Counted from the stretch's first letter, positions 7,908 through 16,433 are shown. The stretch is DNA of 64,000 nt from an uncultured Collinsella sp. (GCA_900542905.1 UQPF01000008.1:49998-113997); one strand, 5' to 3'. Made by a program: numbers and translations. Notes: generated from the sequence alone by a model not told the origin.

Positions 7908-9191
7908 CTAGCACTGCTCGAGAGCCTGCTCAAGGTCGGCAATCAAGTCGGCCGTGTCCTCGAGGCCGCACGACAGGCGCACCATGTCGGCGGAGATGCC
8001 ACAGGCGATGAGCTCCTCATCGTTCATCTGGCGATGCGTGGCGTTAGCGGGATGCAGGCAGCAAGTGCGGGCGTCGGCCACATGCGTGGCGATCTGGGCG
8101 AGCTTGAGGCTCTTCATAAAGGTCTCGGCCGCTGCGCGACCGCCGTTAAAGCCAAAGCTCACGACGCCGCAGGTACCGTTGGGCATGTACTTCTGAGCCA
8201 GGTCATAGTACTTGTCGCCCTCCAGGCCCGGATAGCTCACAAAGCGTACCTTGGGATGGCTCTGCAGGAACTTGGCAACGGCCAGGCCGTTCTCGCAATG
8301 ACGCGGCATGCGCACATGCAGGCTCTCGAGCGAGCTGTTCAGGAAAAACGCCGCCTGCGGGTTCTGCATGGGGCCAAGATCGCGCATGAGCTGAGCGGTG
8401 GCCTTGGTAATGAAGGCGCCCTCGCGACCGAACTTCTCGGCATAGGTCACGCCGTGGTAGCTCTCGTCGGGCGTGGTGAGGCCCGGGAACTTGTCCGCAT
8501 GAGCCATCCAGTCAAACTGGCCGTGGTCGACGATCACGCCGCCCAGGTAGGCAGCGTGGCCATCCATATACTTGGTGGTGGAGTGCGTAACGATGTCGGC
8601 GCCCCACTCAAAGGGACGGCACATCACGGGCGTCGGGAAGGTGTTGTCGACCATCAGCGGCACGCCGTGGTCATGCGCGGCCTTGGCAAAGCGCTCAATA
8701 TCGAGCACGGCGAGGGCGGGGTTGGCGATGGTCTCGCCAAAGACGAGCTTGGTGTTGGGCCGGAAGGCTGCTTCCAGCTCCTCATCGGTGCAGTCGGGAG
8801 CAACGAACGTGCAGGTAACGCCCATACGGCCCATGGTATGGGCAAGCAGGTTGTAGGTACCGCCGTAGATGGCAGAGCTCGCGACCACGTGATCGCCGGC
8901 ACCGGCCACGTTAAAGATCGCGAGGAAGTTCGAAGCCATGCCCGAGCTCGTGAGCATCGCAGCAGTGCCGCCCTCCATCTCGCAGATCTTGGCGGCAACC
9001 AGATCACACGTGGGATTCTGCAGACGGCTGTAGAAGTAGCCCGACTCCTCCAGGTCAAACAGCTTGCCCATGTGCTCGGACGTGTCGTACTTCCACGTGG
9101 TTGACTGGTAGATAGGCACCTGACGCGGCTCTGCATCGCCCGGGCGATAACCGCCCTGAACACACGTGGTACCGATGGTCTGCTCGCTCAT
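7908..9191 (-). CDS. O-acetylhomoserine aminocarboxypropyltransferase/sulfhydrylase (MetY-like)
   Basis: PLP enzyme of the Cys/Met metabolism family, about 427 residues. It likely makes homocysteine from O-acetylhomoserine and sulfide. The PLP lysine is in THSTTKYMDGH, the aspartate that contacts the cofactor ring is in MVDNTFPTPV, and FSRLQNPT-type substrate residues appear as YFYSRLQNPTCDL. The start is the ATG at 9191 with AGGGAG 6 nt upstream; a TTG two codons earlier is less likely. No SAM riboswitch was recognised upstream. Cystathionine gamma-lyase or methionine gamma-lyase activity cannot be excluded. Confidence 0.87.
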   Translation of the reverse strand: MSEQTIGTTCVQGGYRPGDAEPRQVPIYQSTTWKYDTSEHMGKLFDLEESGYFYSRLQNPTCDLVAAKICEMEGGTAAMLTSSGMASNFLAIFNVAGAGDHVVASSAIYGGTYNLLAHTMGRMGVTCTFVAPDCTDEELEAAFRPNTKLVFGETIANPALAVLDIERFAKAAHDHGVPLMVDNTFPTPVMCRPFEWGADIVTHSTTKYMDGHAAYLGGVIVDHGQFDWMAHADKFPGLTTPDESYHGVTYAEKFGREGAFITKATAQLMRDLGPMQNPQAAFFLNSSLESLHVRMPRHCENGLAVAKFLQSHPKVRFVSYPGLEGDKYYDLAQKYMPNGTCGVVSFGFNGGRAAAETFMKSLKLAQIATHVADARTCCLHPANATHRQMNDEELIACGISADMVRLSCGLEDTADLIADLEQALEQC

Positions 9192-9279
9192 ATCCAACTC
9201 CCTTACTTGGGTTTTGATTTTATTCGGTTCACGATACCGCTACCCCGCACCCCTCTCAACCCATCCCGCCGATAGGTTA

Positions 9280-9310
9280 TGAGACAAATAAATCAGGGGC
9301 ATTCGTCTCA
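9280..9310. promoter_or_regulatory. Hairpin between divergent genes
   Basis: TGAGACAAAT (9280-9289) and ATTCGTCTCA (9301-9310) pair over 10 bp with one mismatch and an 11-nt loop. It sits between the divergent OAH sulfhydrylase and C_GCAxxG_C_C genes, so it could be an operator or a small mobile repeat. No T-tract follows. Confidence 0.35.
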
Positions 9311-9421
9311 GCCTTAGGCATTTATTCGATGGATATACATGAGGCATACATGAAGCTCTCGATGATTACATGCCCCGTCACGGGTACCATAGGCGGGTAC
9401 ACCGTGACCAAGGAGACAACG

Positions 9422-9868
9422 ATGAAGCAAATCGATACAGCCCAGCTCGACGCCGCCGCCTGTCAGGCTCAGGCTGCCGAGTACCACGCCCGTGGCTTTA
9501 ATTGCGCGCAGGCCGTCGCCTGCACGCTCGCGCCCGCCGTCGGGCTTGACCCCCAAGTCGCCTTTACCCTCACCGAGGGCTTTGGCGCCGGCATGGGCGG
9601 CATGACCGAAACCTGCGGCGCCATCTCGGGCGCCGTGGCCATCATGGGCTTTGTAATGAGCGACGGCATGGAAAACCCCAAGACCAAGGGCCAGACCTAC
9701 AAGCTGTCGCGCGAGATCGCCAAGCGTTTTGGCGAGAAGAACACGACGACCGTCTGCGGCACGCTCAAGGGCGTCGGATCGGACAAGGGTCCGCTCCGCA
9801 GCTGCCCCGGCTGCATCGACGATGCCATCGAGATCGCCTGCGATGTGCTAAAGCAGCTCGCCGAGTAA
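9422..9868 (+). CDS. C_GCAxxG_C_C family protein
   Basis: Protein of 148 residues with the conserved cysteines that name the family: FNCAQAVACTLA, GGMTETCGAISGAVAIMG and RSCPGCIDDAIEIACDVL. The spacing suggests metal or redox-cofactor binding; family members are often near redox genes and many are annotated as putative redox-active proteins. The ATG at 9422 has GGAG 6 nt upstream. The C-terminal CPGC is intact. No specific reaction is known to me. Confidence 0.82.
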   Translation: MKQIDTAQLDAAACQAQAAEYHARGFNCAQAVACTLAPAVGLDPQVAFTLTEGFGAGMGGMTETCGAISGAVAIMGFVMSDGMENPKTKGQTYKLSREIAKRFGEKNTTTVCGTLKGVGSDKGPLRSCPGCIDDAIEIACDVLKQLAE

Positions 9869-9881
9869 ACGGCGGCAACAT

Positions 9882-9932
9882 AAAACGACGGCCGGCGCGC
9901 TTGGGATCCATCCAAAAGCACACCGGCCGTCG
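9882..9932 (-). terminator. Intrinsic terminator for the YigZ-family gene
   Basis: CGACGGCCGG (9886-9895) pairs exactly with CCGGCCGTCG (9923-9932), leaving a 27-nt loop. On the minus strand it is followed by TTTTA (9881-9885). It lies between convergent genes and overlaps nothing. It may stop both, but the T-run favours minus. Confidence 0.6.
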
Positions 9933-9935
9933 CCG

Positions 9936-10571
9936 TTAGAACTCGGCAAATTCGGAGGCGCCGACCTCAATCTCCTCGCGTCCCGCCATAAGCTCGCGCA
10001 TCTTGGCGCAAAATGGCTCCTGCTCCCCCGCCTTAAATACCAAGTGAAGTGTCACGGCATCCGCGTAATCGGTATCTAAAACCTTGGCACCACAATCCTG
10101 CGCCAAACGCAGCACCTGCTCATACTGCGGATAGGCCACATGCACGTCAACGGGCACGACGCTTGTCATCTCAACGATCTGACCGGCCTCCCGAGCAGCT
10201 GCCACCGCCGCCTGAGTCGCCGCGGTATAGGCGCGCACCAAGCCACCAGGCCCTAACAGCGTGCCACCAAAATAGCGCGTCACAACGCAGCATACGTTTT
10301 TAAGTCCCGCACCGCGCAGCACCTCGAGCGTCGGCATTCCGCTCGTGCGGCTTGGCTCGCCATCATCGCTCTGGCGCTCGCGTCCATCGACCAAAATCCA
10401 CGCGGGCACATTATGTCGAGCGTCGTAATGACGCTTGCGAACCATCTCGATAAAGGCATTCGCCTCGTCCTCGGACTCAATATGGATCAACTGGGCAATA
10501 AACCGGCTCTTGCGGTCCACAAACTCGCCCGAAGCCTCAATATTCAATTGCAGAGTAAAATAGCTGTCCAA
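9936..10571 (-). CDS. YigZ / IMPACT (UPF0029) family protein
   Basis: Cytoplasmic protein of 211 residues with an N-terminal IMPACT domain (KSRFIAQLIHIESEDEANAFI; DDGEPSRTSGMPTLEVL; VTRYFGGTLLGPGGLVRAY) and a C-terminal UPF0029-type domain. The family is linked to translation control in eukaryotes; its bacterial role is unclear. The start codon is TTG at 10571, supported by GAGGGG 5 nt upstream and by the lack of another in-frame start before the conserved region. It is immediately followed by a terminator. Confidence 0.88.
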   Translation of the reverse strand: MDSYFTLQLNIEASGEFVDRKSRFIAQLIHIESEDEANAFIEMVRKRHYDARHNVPAWILVDGRERQSDDGEPSRTSGMPTLEVLRGAGLKNVCCVVTRYFGGTLLGPGGLVRAYTAATQAAVAAAREAGQIVEMTSVVPVDVHVAYPQYEQVLRLAQDCGAKVLDTDYADAVTLHLVFKAGEQEPFCAKMRELMAGREEIEVGASEFAEF

Positions 10572-10687
10572 AAAAGCCCCTCAACAACAAGCAGAGCAAC
10601 AAACAGCCTCAATAATACGGCAAAGGTCGTACCGTTGCCCTCTCCAACAAGAACGGAAACGCCAATGATGCCGTCACCAACAGCGAG

Positions 10688-10784
10688 AACCCGTCAGCGC
10701 GAGCAAGGTGCCTTGAAAGACGAGGGCATTGACCTTATGGTCGTGCCCGAAGGCTTGTAAGGCAGATTGCCGCGCTGACGGGTT
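10688..10784. other. Structured intergenic element between yigZ-like gene and rnpB
   Basis: Nested pairings: AACCCGTCAGCGCG (10688-10701) with CGCGCTGACGGGTT (10771-10784), a perfect 14-bp stem; inside it TGCCTT with AAGGCA; inside that GGGCA with TGCCC, capped by GACC-TTAT-GGTC. Together they predict a long cruciform or RNA hairpin. It lies just downstream of rnpB on rnpB's strand. It could be part of a longer rnpB transcript, a separate small RNA or a mobile repeat. The rest of 10572-10800 shows no gene. Confidence 0.45.
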
Positions 10785-10799
10785 CGCAGCGTCAGCAAA

Positions 10800-11165
10800 G
10801 TGCTGAGCGGGCCTATAAGCCGGGTTCTGTCGTGAACGGTCATTTATCTTGTCTGCACGTTACCGTGCAGCTCCACGCACGCTACCCGAACGCGGACCGG
10901 GCCGGCCCATAGCGTTCCTATTCGCGCTTGCTCCGGATGGGGCTTGCCAAGCCGCCGTGTTGCCACGACGCTGGTGGTCTCTTACACCACCGTTTCAGCT
11001 TTTCCCTTTACGCCTTGCGGCGCAGGTGGGAGTCTTCTTTTCTGCGGCGCTTTCCGTCGGATCACTCCGCCCGGCCGTTAGCCGGCATCCCGCCCTCTGG
11101 AGCCCGGACTTTCCTCACGCGTGCTGCAAGCAGCACATCGCGCGACCGTCTGGCCCACTCAGCAG
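10800..11165 (-). ncRNA. rnpB: RNase P RNA
   Basis: Catalytic RNA that trims 5' leaders from tRNA precursors. The minus strand carries the universal GAGGAAAGTCCGGGCTCC block near its 5' end and ACAGAACCCGGCTTATAG near its 3' end. The P1 stem is formed by TGCTGAGTGGGCC at the 5' end and GGCCCGCTCAGCA at the 3' end, which sets both ends within a few bases. About 366 nt. ORFs drawn through this interval on either strand are spurious. Confidence 0.95.
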
Positions 11166-11171
11166 TGCAAG

Positions 11172-11177
11172 AGTGTA
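11172..11177 (-). promoter_or_regulatory. Candidate -10 box of rnpB
   Basis: On the minus strand TACACT lies 7 nt before the inferred 5' end of RNase P RNA, the right distance for a -10 element. No good -35 was found. Confidence 0.4.
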
Positions 11178-11324
11178 GCACACCGCCAGCACACGTAATG
11201 GCACAACGCAAGCGCTCGCACGATAAACCAAGAACCACCCATGCGCTACAATAGTTCAGTCGATGGGCAACGTCGTCAGTCGAGACACGACCGCGCTCCG
11301 CACCCCTCCGTCTACTCGGTGCGT

Positions 11325-11348
11325 TCCCGCCTCTTCCCCGAGGCGGGA
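11325..11348. other. Hairpin in the rpsA-rnpB gap
   Basis: TCCCGCCTC (11325-11333) and GAGGCGGGA (11340-11348) form a perfect 9-bp stem with a 6-nt loop. It lies in the 11,178-11,427 gap, which otherwise holds no gene I can support. It could be a second rpsA terminator or part of an rnpB leader, but lacks a T-run on the minus strand. Confidence 0.35.
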
Positions 11349-11427
11349 TGTCGGCATTTTTCATGCAGCGACAACCGAATAGCCTGTGGACAGCATGGGC
11401 AGCATCGTGCATCTCGGCACCAAATGC

Positions 11428-11461
11428 AAAAAGGGACCCGTCCATTGCGGACGGATCCCTT
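11428..11461 (-). terminator. Rho-independent terminator of rpsA
   Basis: AAGGGACCCGTCC (11431-11443) and GGACGGATCCCTT (11449-11461) form a 13-bp stem with one mismatch and a 5-nt loop. On the minus strand five T follow (11428-11432). It starts 25 nt after the rpsA stop. Confidence 0.85.
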
Positions 11462-11485
11462 AAAACAAGTGATCGTCAAACCGAT

Positions 11486-12652
11486 TTACTCGGCGTCGGC
11501 CTCCTCGTCCTTCTTCTCGGAAGGAAGCGGGGTAACCTCGATCTCGACGCCCAGAGTCTCAGCAGCGGACTTCATGGACAGGGAGATACGACGACGGTCG
11601 AGGTCGATCTCCATGACCTTGACCTGAACCTTGTCGCCCACGTGGGTGACCTGAGAAGGCTGGTCGACGTGCTTGTTGGCCATCTCGGAGATGTGCACCA
11701 GGCCCTCGATGCCCTCGCCCAGGTCGACAAAAGCGCCGAACGGGACAAGCTTGGTCACAGTGCCCTCGACGATAGCGCCGACGGGGTACTTCTTGACCAG
11801 TGCACGCCACGGATCCTCGGTGGTCTGCTTGAGACCCAGGGAGATGCGCTCGCGGTTGAGATCGACGTCGAGAACCTCGACCTCGACCTCCTGGCCCACC
11901 TTGACAACCTCGGAAGGATGGTTGACGTGGTTCCAGGAGAGCTCGGAGATGTGGATGAGGCCGTCGATACCGCCGAGGTCGACGAAGGCGCCGAAGTCGA
12001 CGATGGAGGAAACGGTGCCCTGGAGACGCATGCCAGACTTGAGCTTGGACAGAATCTCGGAGCGCTCGGCCTTACGGGACTCCTCGAGCACGACGCGACG
12101 GGAGAGGACGACGTTGTTGCGGTTGCGGTCCATCTCGATGACGCGAGCCTCGATGCGGGTGCCCATGTAGGAGGTGAGGTCCTTGACACGACGGAGGTCG
12201 ACGAGGGAAGCGGGCAGGAAGCCACGCAGGCCGATGTCGAGGATCAGGCCGCCCTTGACAACCTCGATAACCTCGCCCTCGACGTTCTCGCCGGAGTTGA
12301 ACTTCTCCTCGATGCGGTTCCAAGCACGCTCGTACTCGGCACGCTTCTTGGACAGGACCAGACGACCGTCCTTGTCCTCCTTCTGGAGAACCAGAGCCTC
12401 GATGGGATCACCGAGTGCAACGATGTCTGCAGGGTTAGCGTCCTTGCGGATGGACAGCTCGCGGACCGGGATAACGCCCTCGGACTTGAATCCGATGTCA
12501 ACGAGCACCTCGTCATGCTCGATCTTAACGACAGTGCCGTTAACGAGATCGCCCTCATCAAAGTCGGTAATCGTACCGTCGATGAGGTTGTTCATCTCCT
12601 CCTCATTGACATCGTCAAGAGAGAAAATGGACGAGTTCTGAATCTCACTCAA
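11486..12652 (-). CDS. rpsA: 30S ribosomal protein S1
   Basis: RNA-binding ribosomal protein of 388 residues with four S1 (OB-fold) domains, starting near residues 34, 120, 207 and 292 (for example GMRLQGTVSSIVDFGAFVDL and GAIVEGTVTKLVPFGAFVDL). The last two are canonical; the tail is acidic (SEKKDEEADAE). Four domains is usual for Gram-positive and actinobacterial S1, against six in E. coli. The start is TTG at 12652 with AAAGGGG 7 nt upstream; no ATG lies before the conserved N-terminus. It has a long leader of about 300 nt shared with the divergent HAD gene. Confidence 0.95.
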   Translation of the reverse strand: MSEIQNSSIFSLDDVNEEEMNNLIDGTITDFDEGDLVNGTVVKIEHDEVLVDIGFKSEGVIPVRELSIRKDANPADIVALGDPIEALVLQKEDKDGRLVLSKKRAEYERAWNRIEEKFNSGENVEGEVIEVVKGGLILDIGLRGFLPASLVDLRRVKDLTSYMGTRIEARVIEMDRNRNNVVLSRRVVLEESRKAERSEILSKLKSGMRLQGTVSSIVDFGAFVDLGGIDGLIHISELSWNHVNHPSEVVKVGQEVEVEVLDVDLNRERISLGLKQTTEDPWRALVKKYPVGAIVEGTVTKLVPFGAFVDLGEGIEGLVHISEMANKHVDQPSQVTHVGDKVQVKVMEIDLDRRRISLSMKSAAETLGVEIEVTPLPSEKKDEEADAE

Positions 12653-12967
12653 AGGTGGACCCCTTTCGAACTACGGGGCCCCGATTGCTAGGACCTACAG
12701 AAGGGTGCGACAAGCACACAACGTTTAGGAACACTCGGGAGCCGACAGATACTAATGTGACGCTTATGCAATCACGTTCGTATAGGTTACGGGGAAATGA
12801 GTTCGATTTCAAGCGTGAACTGCGATTTTTTACTCGTGTGGAGACTTTTTCGTAATCTTATGAACACACGTCTCCGCAACTTGACGATAACCAGCCAGGC
12901 ATTCGGCTTTGGGGTAAAGTATCCGGAGCCAACGATTCTAGATCGATTTTTCGAGAAAGGTGCCCGC

Positions 12968-13726
12968 GTGCTCAAAGCAGTCGTTTTCGATATGGACGAG
13001 ACGCTTATTAGCATCAACCTCAACGCGTTCATCCTTCGCTATTTTAAGGATGTCTCTTCGATGCTCGCGGATATCGGGCGCCGCAGTCGCGGTGGCACGA
13101 TGGCACGCCTCGGCACCATCCTGGTCGACCTCAACGCCAATCGCCGCAGCGGCACGGACAACCACACCAATCTTGAGTTTTACCAAGAAGCGGTCGAGCG
13201 CCGATGCGGAATCCGCCTCTCCGATCCCCTCATCTACGAGGCGTTTACCTACTATGACCGCGAAGTTCTTCCGTACAAGAACGACGATGTCATTAACGCC
13301 CACGCCATGCCGGGCGCACACGCCGCGCTCCAGGCCGTACAGGACGCTGGACTGCGTTGCGCGCTCTTTACCAACCCCAGCTTTCCCCAGGGGGCCATCG
13401 AGTGCCGCATGGGCTGGGGCGACCTGGCCGACGCCCCCTTTGAACTCGTGACGCACATGGGAAACGCCACCCGCTGCAAGCCCGATACCACCTACTATCT
13501 AGAGCAGCTTCAGGTGATGGGGCTCGAGCCGCACGAGGTCCTTATGGTGGGCAACGATCCCAAGCGCGACTTCCCGTCCCCCGATTGCGGCATCCAAACC
13601 GCCTTTGTGGGCCAAGGCAAGCCCAGCCGAGCCACCTGGCGCGGAACCATGGAAGGCTTCGCCCACGACTTCAACGCCGTAGTAGAAGCCTTCTACGAAC
13701 ACCAAATAGCCGACGAACTATCGTAG
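12968..13726 (+). CDS. HAD-superfamily hydrolase
   Basis: Phosphatase-like protein of 252 residues. The nucleophile motif is VVFDMDETLISI, motif II is ALFTNPS and motif IV is LMVGNDPKRDFPSPDCG, giving a complete HAD active site with a helical cap (about residues 20-100). The start is GTG at 12968 with AGAAAGG 7 nt upstream; the longer in-frame reading would enter AT-rich leader DNA. Substrate unknown. It is divergent from rpsA, and convergent with the UPF0597 gene across a repeat at 13746-13812. Confidence 0.85.
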   Translation: MLKAVVFDMDETLISINLNAFILRYFKDVSSMLADIGRRSRGGTMARLGTILVDLNANRRSGTDNHTNLEFYQEAVERRCGIRLSDPLIYEAFTYYDREVLPYKNDDVINAHAMPGAHAALQAVQDAGLRCALFTNPSFPQGAIECRMGWGDLADAPFELVTHMGNATRCKPDTTYYLEQLQVMGLEPHEVLMVGNDPKRDFPSPDCGIQTAFVGQGKPSRATWRGTMEGFAHDFNAVVEAFYEHQIADELS

Positions 13727-13745
13727 GCGCCAGAACATCTAGCGC

Positions 13746-13812
13746 AGTTGCGGTGAGATAGTTCCTGTTTGCCCCTCACCCGGGTAATTTTAGGAACTAT
13801 CTCACCGCAACT
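13746..13812. repeat. Interspersed inverted repeat, AGTTGCGGTG family, copy 2
   Basis: Left arm 13746-13766 begins AGTTGCGGTGAGATAGTTCC; right arm 13792-13812 is its perfect 21-bp complement; loop of 25 nt. The outer 11 bases match copy 1 but the inner bases differ on both arms together, so pairing is conserved. It lies between two convergent genes. Confidence 0.85.
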
Positions 13813-13818
13813 TAATAT

Positions 13819-15138
13819 CTAGCACACCTGGGTTTTGCCGATCATGATGTTGAGGATCTCGACGTCGGTGTCCTTCATGCCCACGCGGCCTACGTAGCCC
13901 ATACTGGCGATTGTCTGCTCAACGGTATCTTGGATCAGGCCCTCGCCGGCGCGGAAGCCGCGGCCTTGCATGGCCATATCATGGCCCAGAATCGCCGCAT
14001 CGACGGCAGCGGAAATCTTGGCGGCGCAGCTTGCCTTGGCGCCATCGCACACGATGCCGCCAACATTGCCGAGCGTGTTCGAGACTGTCGCGCCGATCTG
14101 CTCGCGCGTGCCGCCACACAGCCAGGTAATCGCGGCGCCGGCGCCGCACGCGGCGCAAATAGCACCGCAAAACGCCGAGAGCGCACCAATATAGCTCTTG
14201 ATATGCACGGCGATAAGATCGGACAGCATCACGGCGCGCACCAAGCGCTCGTGGTCGCAGCGCAGGTACTCGGCATACTCCATGACGGGCAATGCGCAGG
14301 TAATGCCCTGATTACCCGAGCCGCACACAATGGCGACCGGCAATGCGCAGCCGTTCATGCGGGCGTCGGACCCGGCGGCTGCACGGGCACGGGCACGGCA
14401 GGCGACGTCATCGGCACGAGCGCCCAGCAGCGTACGGCCCACCTCGGCACCCCAAGCGTGCGCGAGACCCTCGGCACTGATCGCGCCGTTCAGCTCAATC
14501 TGACGCTCAACGGCAGCGCGGGCGTCCTCAATGTCACCGTCCTCGATAAAGTCGATGATGGACTCAATGCTCATAGGAGTATCGGCGTTATCTGCCGCAC
14601 GCTCGGCCACCACGCGCTCGGCGCAGGCGGCACACTCCCCCGCCGACTTGCCGCATACCGGAATACCGTCGAGCGTATGGCACGTGACATTAGTGTGGTG
14701 ATCGGTAATCTCGACGACCGCGGTATGGCCCCCGGCCGTCGCAGTCACCTTGATGTAGAGGTTGGGCACACCCTCGACAAGCGACACATCGCAGTAGTCC
14801 GCATCGGCAAGCAGCTCGGCCACGCGGGCGCGGTCCGCGTCATCGACGCTCTCGAGCACCTCGAGCGCGCTCTTGGCATCGCCGCCCACGGCACCCAGCA
14901 CGGCCGCGGCTTCAATACCGTGCATACCGCCCGAGTTGGGAACGGTCACGCTCTTGACGTTCTTGATAATGTTGCCCGAGCAGGCAACATCCATATGATC
15001 GGGTTCGCAACCGAGCGTCTGACTCGCCAGCGCCGCTGCATAGGCAACGGCAATGGGCTCGGTGCAGCCGAGTGCACAGACAAGTTCGCGGTTCAAAACA
15101 TCGCAAAACGCGGCATCACGGATGGAATCGGTAGGCAT
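13819..15138 (-). CDS. L-cysteine desulfidase / UPF0597 (serine dehydratase alpha-like) protein
   Basis: Iron-sulfur lyase-like protein of 439 residues. Conserved blocks: ALGCTEPIAVAYAAA near the N-terminus, VTVPNSGGMHGIEAAAVLGA, VAIVCGSGNQGITCALPV and GAICAACGAGAAITWLCGG, with cysteines able to hold a [4Fe-4S] cluster as in cysteine desulfidases. The likely reaction is cysteine to pyruvate, sulfide and ammonia, or a serine-type equivalent. AGGAG lies 6 nt before the ATG. It is divergent from rpiB. The cysteine/serine choice is not decided by sequence. Confidence 0.85.
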   Translation of the reverse strand: MPTDSIRDAAFCDVLNRELVCALGCTEPIAVAYAAALASQTLGCEPDHMDVACSGNIIKNVKSVTVPNSGGMHGIEAAAVLGAVGGDAKSALEVLESVDDADRARVAELLADADYCDVSLVEGVPNLYIKVTATAGGHTAVVEITDHHTNVTCHTLDGIPVCGKSAGECAACAERVVAERAADNADTPMSIESIIDFIEDGDIEDARAAVERQIELNGAISAEGLAHAWGAEVGRTLLGARADDVACRARARAAAGSDARMNGCALPVAIVCGSGNQGITCALPVMEYAEYLRCDHERLVRAVMLSDLIAVHIKSYIGALSAFCGAICAACGAGAAITWLCGGTREQIGATVSNTLGNVGGIVCDGAKASCAAKISAAVDAAILGHDMAMQGRGFRAGEGLIQDTVEQTIASMGYVGRVGMKDTDVEILNIMIGKTQVC

Positions 15139-15297
15139 AGGTATCTCCTGCTTGCATAACGGGCTGGGCTCTCAAAAAAGTTAGCTCCTTTATTTGATAA
15201 CAATGCATCAAAAACCGCAACCATGGTTCCGGCAGACGGCGCTCAAGCGCAAACTGACGACATTCATTCACGAGAAGCCAGTCTTGTTGCCTGCTAA

Positions 15298-15327
15298 AGC
15301 GTTTGACCAAAAAACGCTCGAGCGTTT
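15298..15327. promoter_or_regulatory. Cluster of AGCGTTT half-sites upstream of rpiB
   Basis: AGCGTTT (15298-15304), AAACGCT (15312-15318) and AGCGTTT (15321-15327) give two overlapping dyads, one a perfect 16-bp palindrome (AAACGCTCGAGCGTTT, 15312-15327). It lies about 83 nt before the rpiB ATG in the divergent gap, a natural place for an operator, perhaps of a LacI-type sugar regulator. The remainder of 15139-15409 shows no gene. Confidence 0.5.
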
Positions 15328-15409
15328 ACGCAAAAGTCGCGCTATCATGCAGTCGAACGCGGTAAACACCTTTAGCATTTGCGCCGCACAGACCAGAGAG
15401 GAACCATCC

Positions 15410-15877
15410 ATGAAGATCGGTATCGGTAACGACCACGCCGCCGTCGAGCTCAAGAACATCATTTCCGAGCACCTGAAGGAGCGCGGCTGCGAGGTCGTGA
15501 ACTTTGGCACCGACACCTCCGAGAGCTTTGACTACCCCATCGCCGGCTACAAGGTGGGTAAGGCCGTTGCCAACGGCGACGTCGACCTGGGCATCCTCAT
15601 CTGTGGCACCGGTGTCGGGATTAGCTTGGCTGCCAACAAGGTCGAGGGCGTACGCGCCGTTGTGTGCTCCGAGCCCTTCAGCGCCAAGCTCTCCCGCATG
15701 CACAACAATACCAACGTGCTCGCCTTTGGCGCCCGCGTCGTGGGCTCCGAGCTCGCCAAGATGATTGTCGACGAGTGGCTCGACGCCGAGTTTGAAGGCG
15801 GTCGTCACGAGCGTCGCGTTAACCTCCTCAACGAGATCGACCACACGCGCGGCCTTAAGATCGTCGACGAAGCCTAA
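15410..15877 (+). CDS. rpiB: Ribose-5-phosphate isomerase B (RpiB/LacA/LacB family)
   Basis: Interconverts ribose-5-phosphate and ribulose-5-phosphate in the pentose phosphate pathway. 155 residues, the usual RpiB size. Family marks: MKIGIGNDHAAVELKN, the catalytic-cysteine motif ILICGTGVGISLAANKV and the HNNTNVLAFGARVVG block. The ATG at 15410 has GAGGAA just upstream. LacAB-type galactose-6-phosphate isomerase is the main alternative, but the gene is single and RpiB is more likely. Confidence 0.88.
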   Translation: MKIGIGNDHAAVELKNIISEHLKERGCEVVNFGTDTSESFDYPIAGYKVGKAVANGDVDLGILICGTGVGISLAANKVEGVRAVVCSEPFSAKLSRMHNNTNVLAFGARVVGSELAKMIVDEWLDAEFEGGRHERRVNLLNEIDHTRGLKIVDEA

Positions 15878-15901
15878 ACTATTCAGTGCCACAAGCTAAC
15901 A

Positions 15902-15942
15902 GCAGGGGTCCGCTCGGAACACATGTCCGAGCGGGCCCCTGC
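15902..15942 (+). terminator. Intrinsic terminator of rpiB
   Basis: GCAGGGGTCCGCTCGGA (15902-15918) pairs with TCCGAGCGGGCCCCTGC (15926-15942), a 17-bp stem with one G-T pair. It is followed by ATAGATTTTGG, a modest T-run. It starts 25 nt past the rpiB stop. Confidence 0.75.
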
Positions 15943-15956
15943 ATAGATTTTGGAAT

Positions 15957-15990
15957 AAAAGGGCGCCGCAGATGGAGTTCCGCGGCGCCC
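15957..15990 (-). terminator. Intrinsic terminator of ndk
   Basis: GGGCGCCGC (15961-15969) pairs with GCGGCGCCC (15982-15990) around a 12-nt loop; on the minus strand TTTT (15957-15960) follows. It lies 38 nt after the ndk stop and back to back with the rpiB terminator. Confidence 0.8.
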
Positions 15991-16028
15991 AAGCCACACG
16001 CTAACAGCTTTAAGGAGTCAAAGCTGGT

Positions 16029-16433
16029 TTAGCCAAAGAAGCGCTTGATCTCAATCTCGGCGTTCTCCAAACAGTCGGAGCCGTGGATCACGTTGGCGTT
16101 GACATCGACGGCAAAGTCGCCGCGGATGGTACCAGGAGCAGCGTCAAGCGGGTTGGTAGCGCCCATGAGGGTGCGCATCTTAGCAACAGCGGAGAGACCG
16201 GAAACGACCATCTTGACGACCGGACCGCTCGTCATAAAGTCGCAGAGACCGCCAAAGAAGGGCTTGTCGGCCAGATGGGCGTAGTGCTCCTCGACGGTAG
16301 CGCGCTCGAGCGTGGTCATCTCCATGCGCTCGATGACAAGGCCGCTGCGCTCGATGCGAGCAACAATCTCGCCGATCTTGCGGTCACGCACGGCGTCGGG
16401 CTTAATCATGATGAAGGTCTTCTCGATAGCCAT
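16029..16433 (-). CDS. ndk: Nucleoside diphosphate kinase
   Basis: Transfers phosphate between nucleoside tri- and diphosphates through a phosphohistidine. 134 residues, normal for the family. TFIMIKPDAVRDRKIGEI opens the fold, and the active-site histidine is in NVIHGSDCLENAEIEIKRFF; the usual Ser after GSD is Cys here, a tolerated change. GAAAGG lies 8 nt before the ATG. It is monocistronic with its own terminator. Confidence 0.95.
   Translation of the reverse strand: MAIEKTFIMIKPDAVRDRKIGEIVARIERSGLVIERMEMTTLERATVEEHYAHLADKPFFGGLCDFMTSGPVVKMVVSGLSAVAKMRTLMGATNPLDAAPGTIRGDFAVDVNANVIHGSDCLENAEIEIKRFFG

Noticed and set aside
9192..9421. SAM riboswitch ahead of the OAH sulfhydrylase gene
   Set aside because: Only a short 10-bp hairpin is present; S-box features are missing.
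11062..11445. Protein gene overlapping rnpB on minus
   Set aside because: It runs through the conserved core of RNase P RNA and has no domain.
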